In this document: positions 1 through 7,422 of the stretch, one piece after another
Numbering within the stretch: the first letter of the stretch is position 1
Layout of the letters: every line of letters starts with the position of its first letter
Source: Candidatus Aalborgicola defluviihabitans
GTDB taxonomy: Bacteria; Pseudomonadota; Gammaproteobacteria; Burkholderiales; Burkholderiaceae_C
DNA: 64,000 nt
Reading direction: 5' to 3'
NCBI GenBank assembly: GCA_016705575.1
Contig: JADIXX010000008.1
Location: forward strand, 744,001 to 808,000
The notes under the pieces: model-generated
What the model was told of the DNA's origin: nothing
Seen by the model: the letters and a program-made list of their open reading frames with translations, nothing else
Databases searched by the model: none
Position numbers and translations under genes: made by a program

Positions 1-19
1 GTAGTCATAGGAAACACAT

Positions 20-48
20 AAAAAAACCCGCCACGGGGGCGGGTTTTT
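20..48 (-). terminator. Rho-independent terminator of the small secreted-protein gene
   Basis: The stem CCCGCC/GGCGGG encloses a short loop and is flanked by an A-run on one side and a T-run on the other. It lies about 17 bases past the stop codon of the minus-strand gene at 65-397. Because both flanks carry runs it could act in both directions. Confidence 0.85.
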
Positions 49-64
49 GCTGGGGATGCGGCAA

Positions 65-397
65 TTAGCTCAGTTCGCCCATGCGGGGCAAGGTACCCGA
101 TTTTTGTGCTTGTTGCAGATCAGCCTTGACTGCGGCACGGCTGAGCACGCTGGGTGCCGACTGGGCGAAGTAGGAGCTGGTTTCCTTGGCGTTCATATGG
201 GCTCGGGCTTGCTGGGTGTTGATGACTTCAGCCTTGACTACGGCGCGGCTGAGCACGCTGGGTGCCGACTGGGCGAAGTAGGAGCTGGTTTGCACGCTGT
301 TCAAACGGGCGCGGGGTGAACTGTCAGCGGCAAAGCTGGCACCGGCGGTCAGGCCCAAAGCGAGGATGAGAGCGGTAGTAGTGGTTGCGTTTTTCAT
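65..397 (-). CDS. Small secreted repeat protein, DUF4148-like
   Basis: A 110-residue protein of unknown function. It starts at an ATG preceded by AGGAAA, which I prefer to an in-frame start 90 bases upstream because a signal peptide then begins directly (ALILALGLTAGASFA). The mature part is two copies of a module reading SSYFAQSAPSVLSRA followed by VKAE/VKAD, about 36 residues apart. The ending (VKADLQQAQ, then a GTLP motif) resembles the DUF4148 family of small periplasmic betaproteobacterial proteins; that assignment is by eye. A terminator follows directly and the LysR gene at 615 diverges from it, so it is probably monocistronic. Confidence 0.7.
   Translation of the reverse strand: MKNATTTTALILALGLTAGASFAADSSPRARLNSVQTSSYFAQSAPSVLSRAVVKAEVINTQQARAHMNAKETSSYFAQSAPSVLSRAAVKADLQQAQKSGTLPRMGELS
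123..291. repeat. Two 61-bp near-identical direct repeats inside the secreted-protein gene
   Basis: Positions 123-183 and 231-291 differ at two bases only and start 108 bases (36 codons) apart. They encode the duplicated SSYFAQSAPSVLSRA module. The near identity at DNA level points to a recent duplication or to gene conversion. Confidence 0.9.
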
Positions 398-564
398 GAT
401 GACATTTCCTTCAAAAGTTGATTGACATTTCCGGGCAGGTCTGGGGCCTTTCGTACCCCGGCTTGTCCAGCCTCGGTGAGTCGTCAAAGTAGTTTCGGCT
501 CATCGATGGGTTGAACTGTAGGCCGATTGAACTCAATTAAAAACCACGTAGTCAGTAATTCATC

Positions 565-581
565 ATTCCTCAAAATGGAAT
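565..581. promoter_or_regulatory. Inverted repeat ATTCC-N7-GGAAT, candidate LysR-type operator
   Basis: A perfect 5-bp dyad sits in the AT-rich gap between the divergent secreted-protein gene and the LysR gene, 33 bases before the LysR start. LysR-type regulators usually bind such interrupted dyads in their divergent promoter. This is inference from position and symmetry only. Confidence 0.35.
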
Positions 582-614
582 AATCAAAACAAAATTACTT
601 TATTCATTGCGTAT

Positions 615-1550
615 ATGGACCGTCTTTTATCGATGCGGGTGTTTCAAAAAGTGGTGGACGAGGGCGGTTTTGCCGCCGCTGCCCGGGCGCTGGATATGTC
701 ACCAGCCGCCGTCACGCGCCTTTTTGGTGACCTGGAACACCACCTGGGCGCGCGCCTGATGCAACGCACCACGCGCAAGCTGGCCCTGACCGAGGCCGGT
801 GAGATGTACCTGCTGCGGGTGCGCGGTATTCTGGGCGAAATCGCCGATGCTGAAGCGGCCGTAGGACACAGCACCCAGGAGCTGCAAGGCACCGTGCACA
901 TCCTGGCGTCACCGGTGCTGGCCGCCTATGTTCTTGCACCGCAGGTTGCCAAGTGGCGCCAGCGCTACCCCAAGGTGGCGCTGGAGATTTCGGTGGACCC
1001 CTTTCCACACAACCGGGTGGATGAATTTGATGTCACCTTCATGGCTGTGGACGAGGGCTACGACGCCAACGTGGTGGCGCGCCCGCTGGCCACCTCCGAT
1101 TGGGTTTTATGCGCCGCACCGGCCTACCTGCAACGGGCTGGCACGCCCCTGCAGCCACATGATTTGTCCAGCCACGATTACCTGAAATTTCCCTGGCAGC
1201 AAGCGGGCGGCACCACCAACCGGCGCCTGCGCCTGCACCCTGCCAACGGCAAGGGCGAACCGGTGGAGGTGGACGTTCCCGTGGCCCTGCAATCGGTGAG
1301 CTTTGACGTGCTGTACCGTGCCGCACTGGATGGTGCCGGCGTGGCCGTGCTGTCGCGTCTGATGGTGGAAAAGCACCTGGCACGGGGCGATCTGGTGCAC
1401 CTGCTGCCCGACTGGGTTTTTGGCCGACTGACCGTGTTTGCCGCAGTGCCCTCCCGCAAGCTGTTGCCAGCGCGCACCCGTGCCTTCCTGGACTTTCTGA
1501 ACGATGGGTTACCCGCCCAAAACAGAGCCTTTGCACCCGGCGCTGGCTGA
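615..1550 (+). CDS. LysR family transcriptional regulator
   Basis: A 311-residue protein, the usual length for the family. The N-terminal winged helix-turn-helix spans about residues 1-60 (MSPAAVTRLFGDLE is the recognition region, followed by the LTEAG turn). A periplasmic-binding-protein-like effector domain follows from about residue 90. It diverges from the small secreted-protein gene and converges on the FAD oxidoreductase gene with a 12-base gap. Effector and targets are unknown; the divergent neighbour is the obvious candidate target. Confidence 0.9.
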   Translation: MDRLLSMRVFQKVVDEGGFAAAARALDMSPAAVTRLFGDLEHHLGARLMQRTTRKLALTEAGEMYLLRVRGILGEIADAEAAVGHSTQELQGTVHILASPVLAAYVLAPQVAKWRQRYPKVALEISVDPFPHNRVDEFDVTFMAVDEGYDANVVARPLATSDWVLCAAPAYLQRAGTPLQPHDLSSHDYLKFPWQQAGGTTNRRLRLHPANGKGEPVEVDVPVALQSVSFDVLYRAALDGAGVAVLSRLMVEKHLARGDLVHLLPDWVFGRLTVFAAVPSRKLLPARTRAFLDFLNDGLPAQNRAFAPGAG

Positions 1551-1562
1551 GCGCTGCCGCCC

Positions 1563-3236
1563 TCAACTCCCCGCCGCGTGCCCGGCGGTAAACGCTTCCT
1601 CAAACACCGAATAACCCGCCCAATCCGCGTGGGCAAAGCGCAACCGCTCCCAGGCCAAAACCGGCCGCGGTGGGTATCGCTCTGATTTCGATAGCGCATT
1701 ACGTATATTTGACGAGGGCCAGTGGCCTATTTGACCATTCGCTTGTGGCTGAGGAATGGCCATGGCGTGGCCATAGCGGGTAATGTCCATGCGGGTGGCC
1801 TTGGCAGCCAAATCCGGGTGGGCAGTCGACAGTTCGGCCACGATGGTGTCGCGCCAGGCCGCCCAGGGCCGCTCCAGCAACAAGCGCCGCCCGGCAGTTC
1901 CCACCGCAGCGTCGGCAGGGCCCCCAAGCACATCCCCCAGCGCACGGTAGTGGCTGAGCACGGTAGGACCGGGCATGGTCTGCAGACTTTGGTGGGTGGC
2001 GTCCACATAGCCCAGGCCATTGCCGTTGCCCGCGCCATAGAGCACGTTGTCCCAGCTTGGGGCCGCGCCGGGGCGGTCGTGCAAGGGCTGGTCGATGTGG
2101 ATATTGGCCACCAGCCAGGGCGCGTAGGCCAGCTTCTGTGCCACCTGACGCAGAAAATCCGGCGGGTTTTGCACCACGCGCGCGGCCACAAACACGGGCA
2201 ACGCCACGACCGCCTGCGCGGCGTTCCAGCGCTCCATGCTTTGGGTCGCGGTGTTGTAGGCATCCACTTCCACACCGCTGCGGGTGCTGGCCATGCGCAG
2301 CACCACGCGCCCGGTGTGCAGGCGCTCGCCCAGCGGCGCGGCCAAGCGGCGGGCCAACCAGGCGTTGCCTTCGGGCCAAGTGAGCAGGCCTTCGCGCTCG
2401 GCGCTCTCGGCACCCGGTGCGTGAAAGCCGTGGCGGCTGGCAAAGTAGTGGATGCCGGCCCAGGCCGAAACGGCGGCCATGCCGGCGCCATAGTCGTCGC
2501 GGCAGCAGTAGTCCAGGTACCAGCGCAGGTAGGTGTCGTCAAGACCGTTTTGGTCCAGATACGCTACAAATGTCATAGCTGCCAGTGCAGTCTGCACGAG
2601 GGCTACCCGGCCATTTTGCACTGGCATATTCCAGTGCGCCGCATGGCGTGCCTGCTCCACCAGAGCGGCAAAACGGCGATACTGCGCCAGGGTGGATTCA
2701 CCCACGCCGTGTACCGGCAGCAAGCCATCTTGCCATTCACCGTTGAAGAACAGGCGCTCTTGCGGGCTGTGGCACAGGGTGCGCTCGTCATACTGCCAAC
2801 GGCCCGCCACGCGCGTGCGCAGGCCCAGTTCTTCCAGCAGGTCTTGCACCTCGGGGGCGTCGTCGCCGGGCAGGGGCAGGTAGTGCGCGCCCTGCGGGCA
2901 GGCCAGGCCAGTAATCGAACCGGCGCGGCTGTTGCCACCGGCGGTGTCTTCCAGTTCCAGCAGGGCAAAGTCGTCCACGCCGCGCAGGCGCAGCGCGCGC
3001 GCGGCGGCCAAGCCGGCCACGCCGCCACCGGCAATCAGCACCTGGGTGGTGAAGGTGCGCGCAGGTGCCGGCCACGCCCGCCCGCTCTTCAAGTTGTCGC
3101 GCATCCAGTGGCCGCGCTCAACCTGGATGCCGGTGAAACTGCCCGTGATGTGGGCCGTATCAACATCCGCCCGGCAACCACCCAAGCTTGCTGCTGCGCC
3201 CGCACCGGCAAGACAGAATTGGCGGCGGTCCAGCAT
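1563..3236 (-). CDS. Exported FAD-dependent oxidoreductase, amine-oxidase-like
   Basis: 557 residues. The N-terminus has a twin arginine (DRRQFCLAGAG) followed by a lipobox-like LGGC at residues 18-21, so I infer Tat export and lipid anchoring. A dinucleotide-binding motif (VLIAGGGVAGLAAARAL) lies at about residues 66-82, and the C-terminal GYSVFEEAFTAG segment resembles the FAD-closing end of flavin amine oxidases. It is the last gene of the minus-strand run that begins with the SPFH gene and includes a spermidine-synthase-like enzyme, which suggests a polyamine-like substrate (inference). Two copies of a dispersed repeat lie in frame at about residues 207-226 and 502-517. Substrate and electron acceptor are unknown. 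Confidence 0.8.
   Translation of the reverse strand: MLDRRQFCLAGAGAAASLGGCRADVDTAHITGSFTGIQVERGHWMRDNLKSGRAWPAPARTFTTQVLIAGGGVAGLAAARALRLRGVDDFALLELEDTAGGNSRAGSITGLACPQGAHYLPLPGDDAPEVQDLLEELGLRTRVAGRWQYDERTLCHSPQERLFFNGEWQDGLLPVHGVGESTLAQYRRFAALVEQARHAAHWNMPVQNGRVALVQTALAAMTFVAYLDQNGLDDTYLRWYLDYCCRDDYGAGMAAVSAWAGIHYFASRHGFHAPGAESAEREGLLTWPEGNAWLARRLAAPLGERLHTGRVVLRMASTRSGVEVDAYNTATQSMERWNAAQAVVALPVFVAARVVQNPPDFLRQVAQKLAYAPWLVANIHIDQPLHDRPGAAPSWDNVLYGAGNGNGLGYVDATHQSLQTMPGPTVLSHYRALGDVLGGPADAAVGTAGRRLLLERPWAAWRDTIVAELSTAHPDLAAKATRMDITRYGHAMAIPQPQANGQIGHWPSSNIRNALSKSERYPPRPVLAWERLRFAHADWAGYSVFEEAFTAGHAAGS
1686..1734 (+). repeat. Dispersed repeat copy A, inside the FAD oxidoreductase gene
   Basis: Contains ACGTATATTTGACGAGGGC, shared almost exactly with copy F at 40576-40636. 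It is antisense to the host gene and is translated there as roughly HWPSSNIRNALSKSE. Copy C in murU is translated in the same frame. Confidence 0.75.
2561..2617 (+). repeat. Dispersed repeat copy B, inside the FAD oxidoreductase gene
   Basis: A divergent copy with the GTCATAGCTGCC and CACGAGGGCT blocks. It is antisense to the host gene and translated as RVALVQTALAAMTFVAYLD, the same frame as copy E in ksgA. Confidence 0.6.
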
Positions 3237-3248
3237 GGCGGGGCTTGC

Positions 3249-3767
3249 TTACAACATTGTCGCGTGCAGCAACACGGCGTCAGCGATTGCGCGGGTGTTG
3301 GCCAGATCCAAGCGCAGCGGCGCAGTCTGACCCGCTGGGGGTTCTGGCCACGCATCGGCCGCCTCTGAAGCAATTCCCACGATGCCTGGCCACAGCGGCC
3401 ACAGCGTGGCACGGCCCACCTCAGAGCGCCACACCTCGATCTTGGGGAAGTTGCCGTCCTTGAAGCCTTCAATCAGCACCAGGTCGCAGGGCTGCAGGCG
3501 GCCCAGCAGGTAGTCCAGCGAAGGCTCGGGTGCGCCACGCAATTCGTGCATCAGGGCCCAGCGTTCGTGGCCCAACAACACCACCTCGCTGCAACCCGCT
3601 TCGCGCAGGCGGAATGAGTCTTTGCCAGGGCGGTCAATGTCAATGGCCTTGTGGCTGTGTTTGATGAGCGACACGCTCAGCCCGCGTGATGTCAATTCAG
3701 GCACCAGCCGCTCCAGCAGCGTAGTCTTGCCCATGCCGGAGTGACCGGCGATTCCAAAAACTTTCAT
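3249..3767 (-). CDS. mobB: Molybdopterin-guanine dinucleotide biosynthesis protein B
   Basis: 172 residues beginning MKVFGIAGHSGMGKTTLLER, a P-loop (GHSGMGKT) right at the N-terminus as in MobB. Later motifs LIKHSHK and LVLIEGFK are typical of the family. MobB is a GTP-binding accessory to MobA, which turns molybdenum cofactor into the guanine dinucleotide form. The ATG at 3767 is chosen because the upstream in-frame extension overlaps the neighbouring gene and has no family similarity. The gene sits 35 bases after the spermidine-synthase-like gene and 12 before the FAD oxidoreductase. No other molybdenum-cofactor gene is in the window, so its presence in this run is odd. Confidence 0.9.
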   Translation of the reverse strand: MKVFGIAGHSGMGKTTLLERLVPELTSRGLSVSLIKHSHKAIDIDRPGKDSFRLREAGCSEVVLLGHERWALMHELRGAPEPSLDYLLGRLQPCDLVLIEGFKDGNFPKIEVWRSEVGRATLWPLWPGIVGIASEAADAWPEPPAGQTAPLRLDLANTRAIADAVLLHATML

Positions 3768-3802
3768 AGATCCAGTGCGTGTGGGGAAGTGACCGATTGT
3801 GC

Positions 3803-5413
3803 CTACTGCGCCACCCGGCCCCACTCTTGCTCGTAGGTGGTGACCAGAACCTGGTTGGAGAGGCGATTCACCTCGGCGGGTACGCGAGCCATATCGATGG
3901 GGAAGTCGAACAGCAACGGCAGCGTCTGCAGATTCAAATAGCGCAGGCCAGGTGGCAAGGTGGTAGGCAGATGCCAGGGGCGGTGGCTGGCAATGATGTA
4001 GCCCCACTCGCCAAAACTGGGCACGTTCGTGTGGTAGGGCGTGGCGCGCAGCCCAACCGATTCGATGGTGGTCGCCACAGTCCAGAAACTTTGGCGCGCC
4101 ACCAGGGGCGATGTGGTCTGAATGACCGCATAGCCGCTGGCAGAGAGGCGTTGTGCCAGCAGGGAATAAAAGGAGTTGGTGTAGAGCTTGCCAATCGAGA
4201 AATTGGTGGGGTCGGGGAAGTCCACCACAATGACATCAAAAGTATCGAATGCCCCCACGCTCCCCGCTTTGCGTGGTTCGCTGCCCCCCGAGGGGTCCTT
4301 CGCTCCTTGGGGCGGCCCGTCGGAGCTCATGTCCTCGCCGTTTTGCAACCACTGAAAGGCATCGGTGTTGACGATGTGCAGTTTGGGCGAGCGCAAGGAC
4401 CCGGCGTTGAGCCGCGACATGGCCGGGTCATTGGAAAACAGGCCGGTCATGTTGGGGTCCAGCTCCACCAGAGTTACGCTTTCCACACTGGGGTATTTGA
4501 GGATTTCACGCACCGCCATGCCATCGCCACCGCCCAGCACAGCGACCCGGCGCGGCGCGCCAAAGGCCGACATGGCGGGGTGCACCAACGCCTCGTGGTA
4601 ACGGTATTCATCGCGTTCGGCAAACTGCAGGTTGCCGTTCAGAAACAGCTTGTGGCCCGTGTGGCCGTTGGTGACAACGATGCGCTGGTAGGGCGAGGTG
4701 GCCGCCAGCACGATGCGGTCATGGTAGAACTTGTCTTCGGCCAGCGTGGTGATTTGCTCGGCCACCGCAAAGCCGCCAGCCAGCACCGCGGCGGTCAACA
4801 CGCAGGCCCAGGTGTGGGCAGCCAGTTGACGCAGCTCATGGCGAAACACCCACAGCGTCCAGAACGCCACCGCAGCATTTAGCAAACCAAACAGCAGCCC
4901 GGTGCGAATCAGCCCCAGCTGTGGCACCAGCAACAGCGGAAAAGCCACCGAGACGGCCAGTGCGCCTAGGTAGTCAAAGGTCAGCACCTGCGACACCAGT
5001 TCTTTGAGCACCACTTCGCGCTTAAGGATACGCATCACCAAGGGAATTTCCAGCCCCACCAGCGTGCCCACCACGCCCACCAAGGCATAGAGCAAGAAGC
5101 GAAACGCACCTGGGGTGTAGGCATTGGCCAGAAACAACAAGGCGGGCAAAAAACCACCAGCCAACGCCACCAGCAACTCAATGCGCAAAAAATGCGCCGG
5201 CAACTGCCGGTCAAAAAAGCGCGACAGCCACGAGCCCACGCCCATGGCGAACAAGTAGCAACCAATCACCGTGGAAAACTGCAGGATCGAATCGCCCAGC
5301 AGATAAGACGCCAGTGCGCCCGCCGCCAGCTCGTACACCAGGCCACAGGCGGCTACTACGAAGACGCTGGCGAGGAGTGTGACTTCCAGCGGGCGCGGTG
5401 CGCGGGTTTTCAT
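3803..5413 (-). CDS. Membrane-anchored spermidine-synthase-like aminopropyltransferase
   Basis: 536 residues. The N-terminal 220 or so hold several hydrophobic helices; the C-terminal half is a spermidine-synthase-type Rossmann domain. Seen motifs: LQFAERDEYRYHEALVHP (the polyamine-pocket signature), VAVLGGGDGMAVREIL (nucleotide site), VELDPNM, and FDVIVVDFPDP with the expected catalytic-type aspartates. Known soluble relatives transfer aminopropyl from decarboxylated S-adenosylmethionine to a polyamine; the true substrate of the membrane form is not established here. About 25 residues (364-388) next to the DFPDP strand are encoded by a GC-rich repeat and look inserted. It follows DUF350 by 160 bases that hold a long hairpin element. 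Confidence 0.85.
   Translation of the reverse strand: MKTRAPRPLEVTLLASVFVVAACGLVYELAAGALASYLLGDSILQFSTVIGCYLFAMGVGSWLSRFFDRQLPAHFLRIELLVALAGGFLPALLFLANAYTPGAFRFLLYALVGVVGTLVGLEIPLVMRILKREVVLKELVSQVLTFDYLGALAVSVAFPLLLVPQLGLIRTGLLFGLLNAAVAFWTLWVFRHELRQLAAHTWACVLTAAVLAGGFAVAEQITTLAEDKFYHDRIVLAATSPYQRIVVTNGHTGHKLFLNGNLQFAERDEYRYHEALVHPAMSAFGAPRRVAVLGGGDGMAVREILKYPSVESVTLVELDPNMTGLFSNDPAMSRLNAGSLRSPKLHIVNTDAFQWLQNGEDMSSDGPPQGAKDPSGGSEPRKAGSVGAFDTFDVIVVDFPDPTNFSIGKLYTNSFYSLLAQRLSASGYAVIQTTSPLVARQSFWTVATTIESVGLRATPYHTNVPSFGEWGYIIASHRPWHLPTTLPPGLRYLNLQTLPLLFDFPIDMARVPAEVNRLSNQVLVTTYEQEWGRVAQ
4251..4325. repeat. GC-rich palindromic repeat inside the aminopropyltransferase gene
   Basis: Begins GCCCCCACGCTCCCC and contains CCCCGAGGGG and CTTGGGGCGG, giving nested inverted repeats. 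It is in frame and read as a Gly/Pro/Ser-rich stretch (PPQGAKDPSGGSEPRKAG). A partial relative starting GCCCCCACGCTC lies at 41404. I recall translated stretches of this kind in other Comamonadaceae proteins; not checked. Confidence 0.65.
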
Positions 5414-5440
5414 CGGTTGTCCGGCCTGCGTGGGTCGTCT

Positions 5441-5562
5441 GAAAATTCAATTCTCGGGATGCAGAGCAAGGCGCACGGAACGCAGGACACCGGAATGCAC
5501 TGGTGTGCATGAGGATTCCGAGTACCGCGCGACGCCGCTATGCGCCCGAAAATTGGATTTGC
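5441..5562. repeat. 122-bp imperfect-palindrome element between the DUF350 and aminopropyltransferase genes
   Basis: The 18-base ends are imperfect inverted repeats (GAAAATTCAATTCTCGGG against CCCGAAAATTGGATTTGC, 15 of 18 pairing). The centre is the exact palindrome TGCAC-TGGT-GTGCA, and the arms pair imperfectly in between, so the whole element can fold into one long hairpin. It resembles a dispersed intergenic repeat or MITE-like element. No second copy occurs in this window. Confidence 0.6.
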
Positions 5563-5573
5563 AGATGTGCCCA

Positions 5574-5792
5574 CTAATGGATTGCAGCTGCCACGATGAT
5601 GCAGATGCCCAGGCTCATGGCCGCCACCACCAGGGCCAGCGCAACGTTTTGCTTCTCCACAATCTCGCCCCACAGGTCGTAGGGCGTGATCTTGTCGATG
5701 ATGATGAAGCACAGCCAGAACACCACAATGCCCAGCAGCGCAAACACCAGTGAGGCGACGATAGCGCCGGGTTTCAACATGTCAAAGTCCAT
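5574..5792 (-). CDS. DUF350 family small membrane protein
   Basis: 72 residues with two transmembrane helices (SLVFALLGIVVFWLCFIII and ALALVVAAMSLGICIIVAAA) linked by a short loop with ITPYDLWGEI, the pattern of the DUF350/YjfL family. Function unknown. It lies 24 bases after the DUF4178 gene and before the spermidine-synthase-like gene. DUF350 genes are commonly found near band-7/PspA-type and polyamine-related genes in proteobacteria (recollection, not checked), which fits the present context. Confidence 0.85.
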   Translation of the reverse strand: MDFDMLKPGAIVASLVFALLGIVVFWLCFIIIDKITPYDLWGEIVEKQNVALALVVAAMSLGICIIVAAAIH

Positions 5793-5816
5793 TTCATTCT
5801 CCTCTAATTGAATCCG

Positions 5817-7328
5817 TCACTTATGACCACCACCACCTGAAAATCCACCAAACGAACCACCCGAACTACGCGAACTCGATGACGAAGAACAGTTCTCGAC
5901 CCGGGGGTCGCAACTGGAGCACCGGCTCAGCATGGACAACAGAATCAGTATGATGACGAGCACCACAAACATGGTGCCAAAGCCGATGCTCTTGGCGGGG
6001 CTGAAGGGCGCTGCATCGTCGCGTTTGAGCAGGTCTTTTTTGTCTTCCAGGCCAAACGCCTTGGCCACCACGTCAAAGGCAATCTGGTCGCCACTGGACC
6101 ACACCAGCTCACTGGGGGTTTTCTCCATCGAGAGCAGGCGTTTGCCACTGGCAAAGTCCTTGTTGGACGTTTTTTGTCCGCGCTGCACCACCCAGTAGAA
6201 CTCGCCGCAGACGTAGTTGGTTTCGGCCTCGTAGCTGTACTTGAGGTCGTAGGTGGTGCCCATATAACTGGCACTGCGCGCGGTGGAGCTGGTCATGGTG
6301 GGCGCGCCGGTAGTGGGACGCACCAGGCTCCAACCCTCTTCAGAATCCACCAAAAAGCTAAAACCCCGCTTCTGGTTGTAGAGCAGGTATTCGCTCCAGC
6401 CAAATTGCTCGTCGTCGCCAGGCGCCACGCCCGTACGGTGCTGAAAGCCCACCACCTGCCACTGCACGCCCTGAAGCTGGCCCAATGAACCCAGGGGGAT
6501 CAAGGGCTGCACCGGCTCGTCCTGCGTAGCGGCCTTGAGCTCAGCACCGATTCCCTGGCTCAGGTCAATCACGCTGTTGCAACTGCCGCAGGTGATGCTC
6601 TTGCTGGTGGCCAGCGCCACCGTAACGGGCGCGCCGCAATGCGGGCAGTTGAACTGGCGGCCCTTTTCTTCTTTGGTCGATGCGTCTTTCAGGCCCTTGA
6701 GCGCCAGGTCGTCCAGCAGCACCGCCGTGCCCTGCGACACCACCGGTGGTGTACCGGTGTAGTCGATGCTGATGACTTCGCCACTGGCGCTACGCAGCTC
6801 CACCACATCAAACGCTTGCCCCAGCGGCGGCAGCTTGGGCAGTTCGCCCTGGGCACTGATGAGCTGTGCCGATACATTGCTGGCTACGGTATAGGGCTTG
6901 CCACTGACACTGACCGAACGCCCCACCACGTAGCGGTCGGCCGGTGGCATGTTCATCGACTGGGTATCAGGCTGGGTGAAGACGTAGGCACCGTTGTCCT
7001 CAGCCAGCCAGCCGTTGGTGCCGTCATCAAAGAAAGCGTTCCACTCGGCCCAGGTACCGTCTGTAGTCTTGTACTGCAGTCGCCCGATCAGCGTGAAGGG
7101 GCGCTTGTTATAGGTGCCGGTGGCAAAAAGCTGCAACGGGCTGTGGTCGTCAAACAGCTCGGCCATCTTGCCGATACGCGACAGCACATCACCCTGGCGT
7201 ACCACGGTGCTCTGGCAAAATCCGCACACCGCATGGGTGGATTGCGCCGAACGAAACTCCACCGGCGCGCCGCAACCGGGGCATGGCGCCGTGTAGGAGC
7301 GTTGGGCTGCAGAATTCTCGTGAGCCAC
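5817..7328 (-). CDS. DUF4178 protein with two zinc ribbons and a membrane-anchored tail
   Basis: 503 residues. A zinc ribbon near the N-terminus (CPGCG...CGFC) and a second at about residues 228-250 (CPHCG...CGSC) each precede a DUF4178-type beta domain. A single hydrophobic helix (MFVVLVIILILLSML, about residues 455-470) is followed by a Ser/Gly-rich end (SSSSSRSSGGSFGG). I infer a membrane-tethered protein with its zinc domains on one side; no catalytic residues were recognised. It lies between the SPFH gene (94-base gap) and the DUF350 gene (24-base gap) and is probably co-transcribed with both. Confidence 0.85.
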   Translation of the reverse strand: MAHENSAAQRSYTAPCPGCGAPVEFRSAQSTHAVCGFCQSTVVRQGDVLSRIGKMAELFDDHSPLQLFATGTYNKRPFTLIGRLQYKTTDGTWAEWNAFFDDGTNGWLAEDNGAYVFTQPDTQSMNMPPADRYVVGRSVSVSGKPYTVASNVSAQLISAQGELPKLPPLGQAFDVVELRSASGEVISIDYTGTPPVVSQGTAVLLDDLALKGLKDASTKEEKGRQFNCPHCGAPVTVALATSKSITCGSCNSVIDLSQGIGAELKAATQDEPVQPLIPLGSLGQLQGVQWQVVGFQHRTGVAPGDDEQFGWSEYLLYNQKRGFSFLVDSEEGWSLVRPTTGAPTMTSSTARSASYMGTTYDLKYSYEAETNYVCGEFYWVVQRGQKTSNKDFASGKRLLSMEKTPSELVWSSGDQIAFDVVAKAFGLEDKKDLLKRDDAAPFSPAKSIGFGTMFVVLVIILILLSMLSRCSSCDPRVENCSSSSSSRSSGGSFGGFSGGGGHK

Positions 7329-7343
7329 AGAGGTAGGGGCGTT

Positions 7344-7405
7344 AGGGGTTTATGCGCAGGTAAAGGAGGAGCCCGAAGGGCGGGGGACACGGAGCATAAG
7401 CCCCT
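7344..7405. repeat. Inverted repeat between the SPFH and DUF4178 genes
   Basis: AGGGGTTTATGC at 7344-7355 pairs with GCATAAGCCCCT at 7394-7405 with one mismatch; the arms extend three more bases with one further mismatch. The loop holds GCCCGAAGGGCGGGG. It could be an intra-operon hairpin that tunes expression, or a dispersed repeat. There is no T-run to make it a standard terminator. Confidence 0.5.
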
Positions 7406-7422
7406 GACGCCCCGGACTGCGC

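Noticed and set aside
123..291. Possible CRISPR-like repeat pair
   Set aside because: Only two 61-bp copies, in a coding frame and separated by coding sequence; they are a protein module duplication.
1021..1062. GACGAGGGC-like match inside the first LysR gene as another repeat copy
   Set aside because: Only the nine-base core matches; the flanking TAGCT and TATTT blocks are absent and the residues (DEGY) fit the LysR protein.
1722..3368. 548-codon frame antisense to the FAD oxidoreductase
   Set aside because: It spans the oxidoreductase gene and part of mobB, has no recognisable motif, and its composition mirrors the complementary strand.
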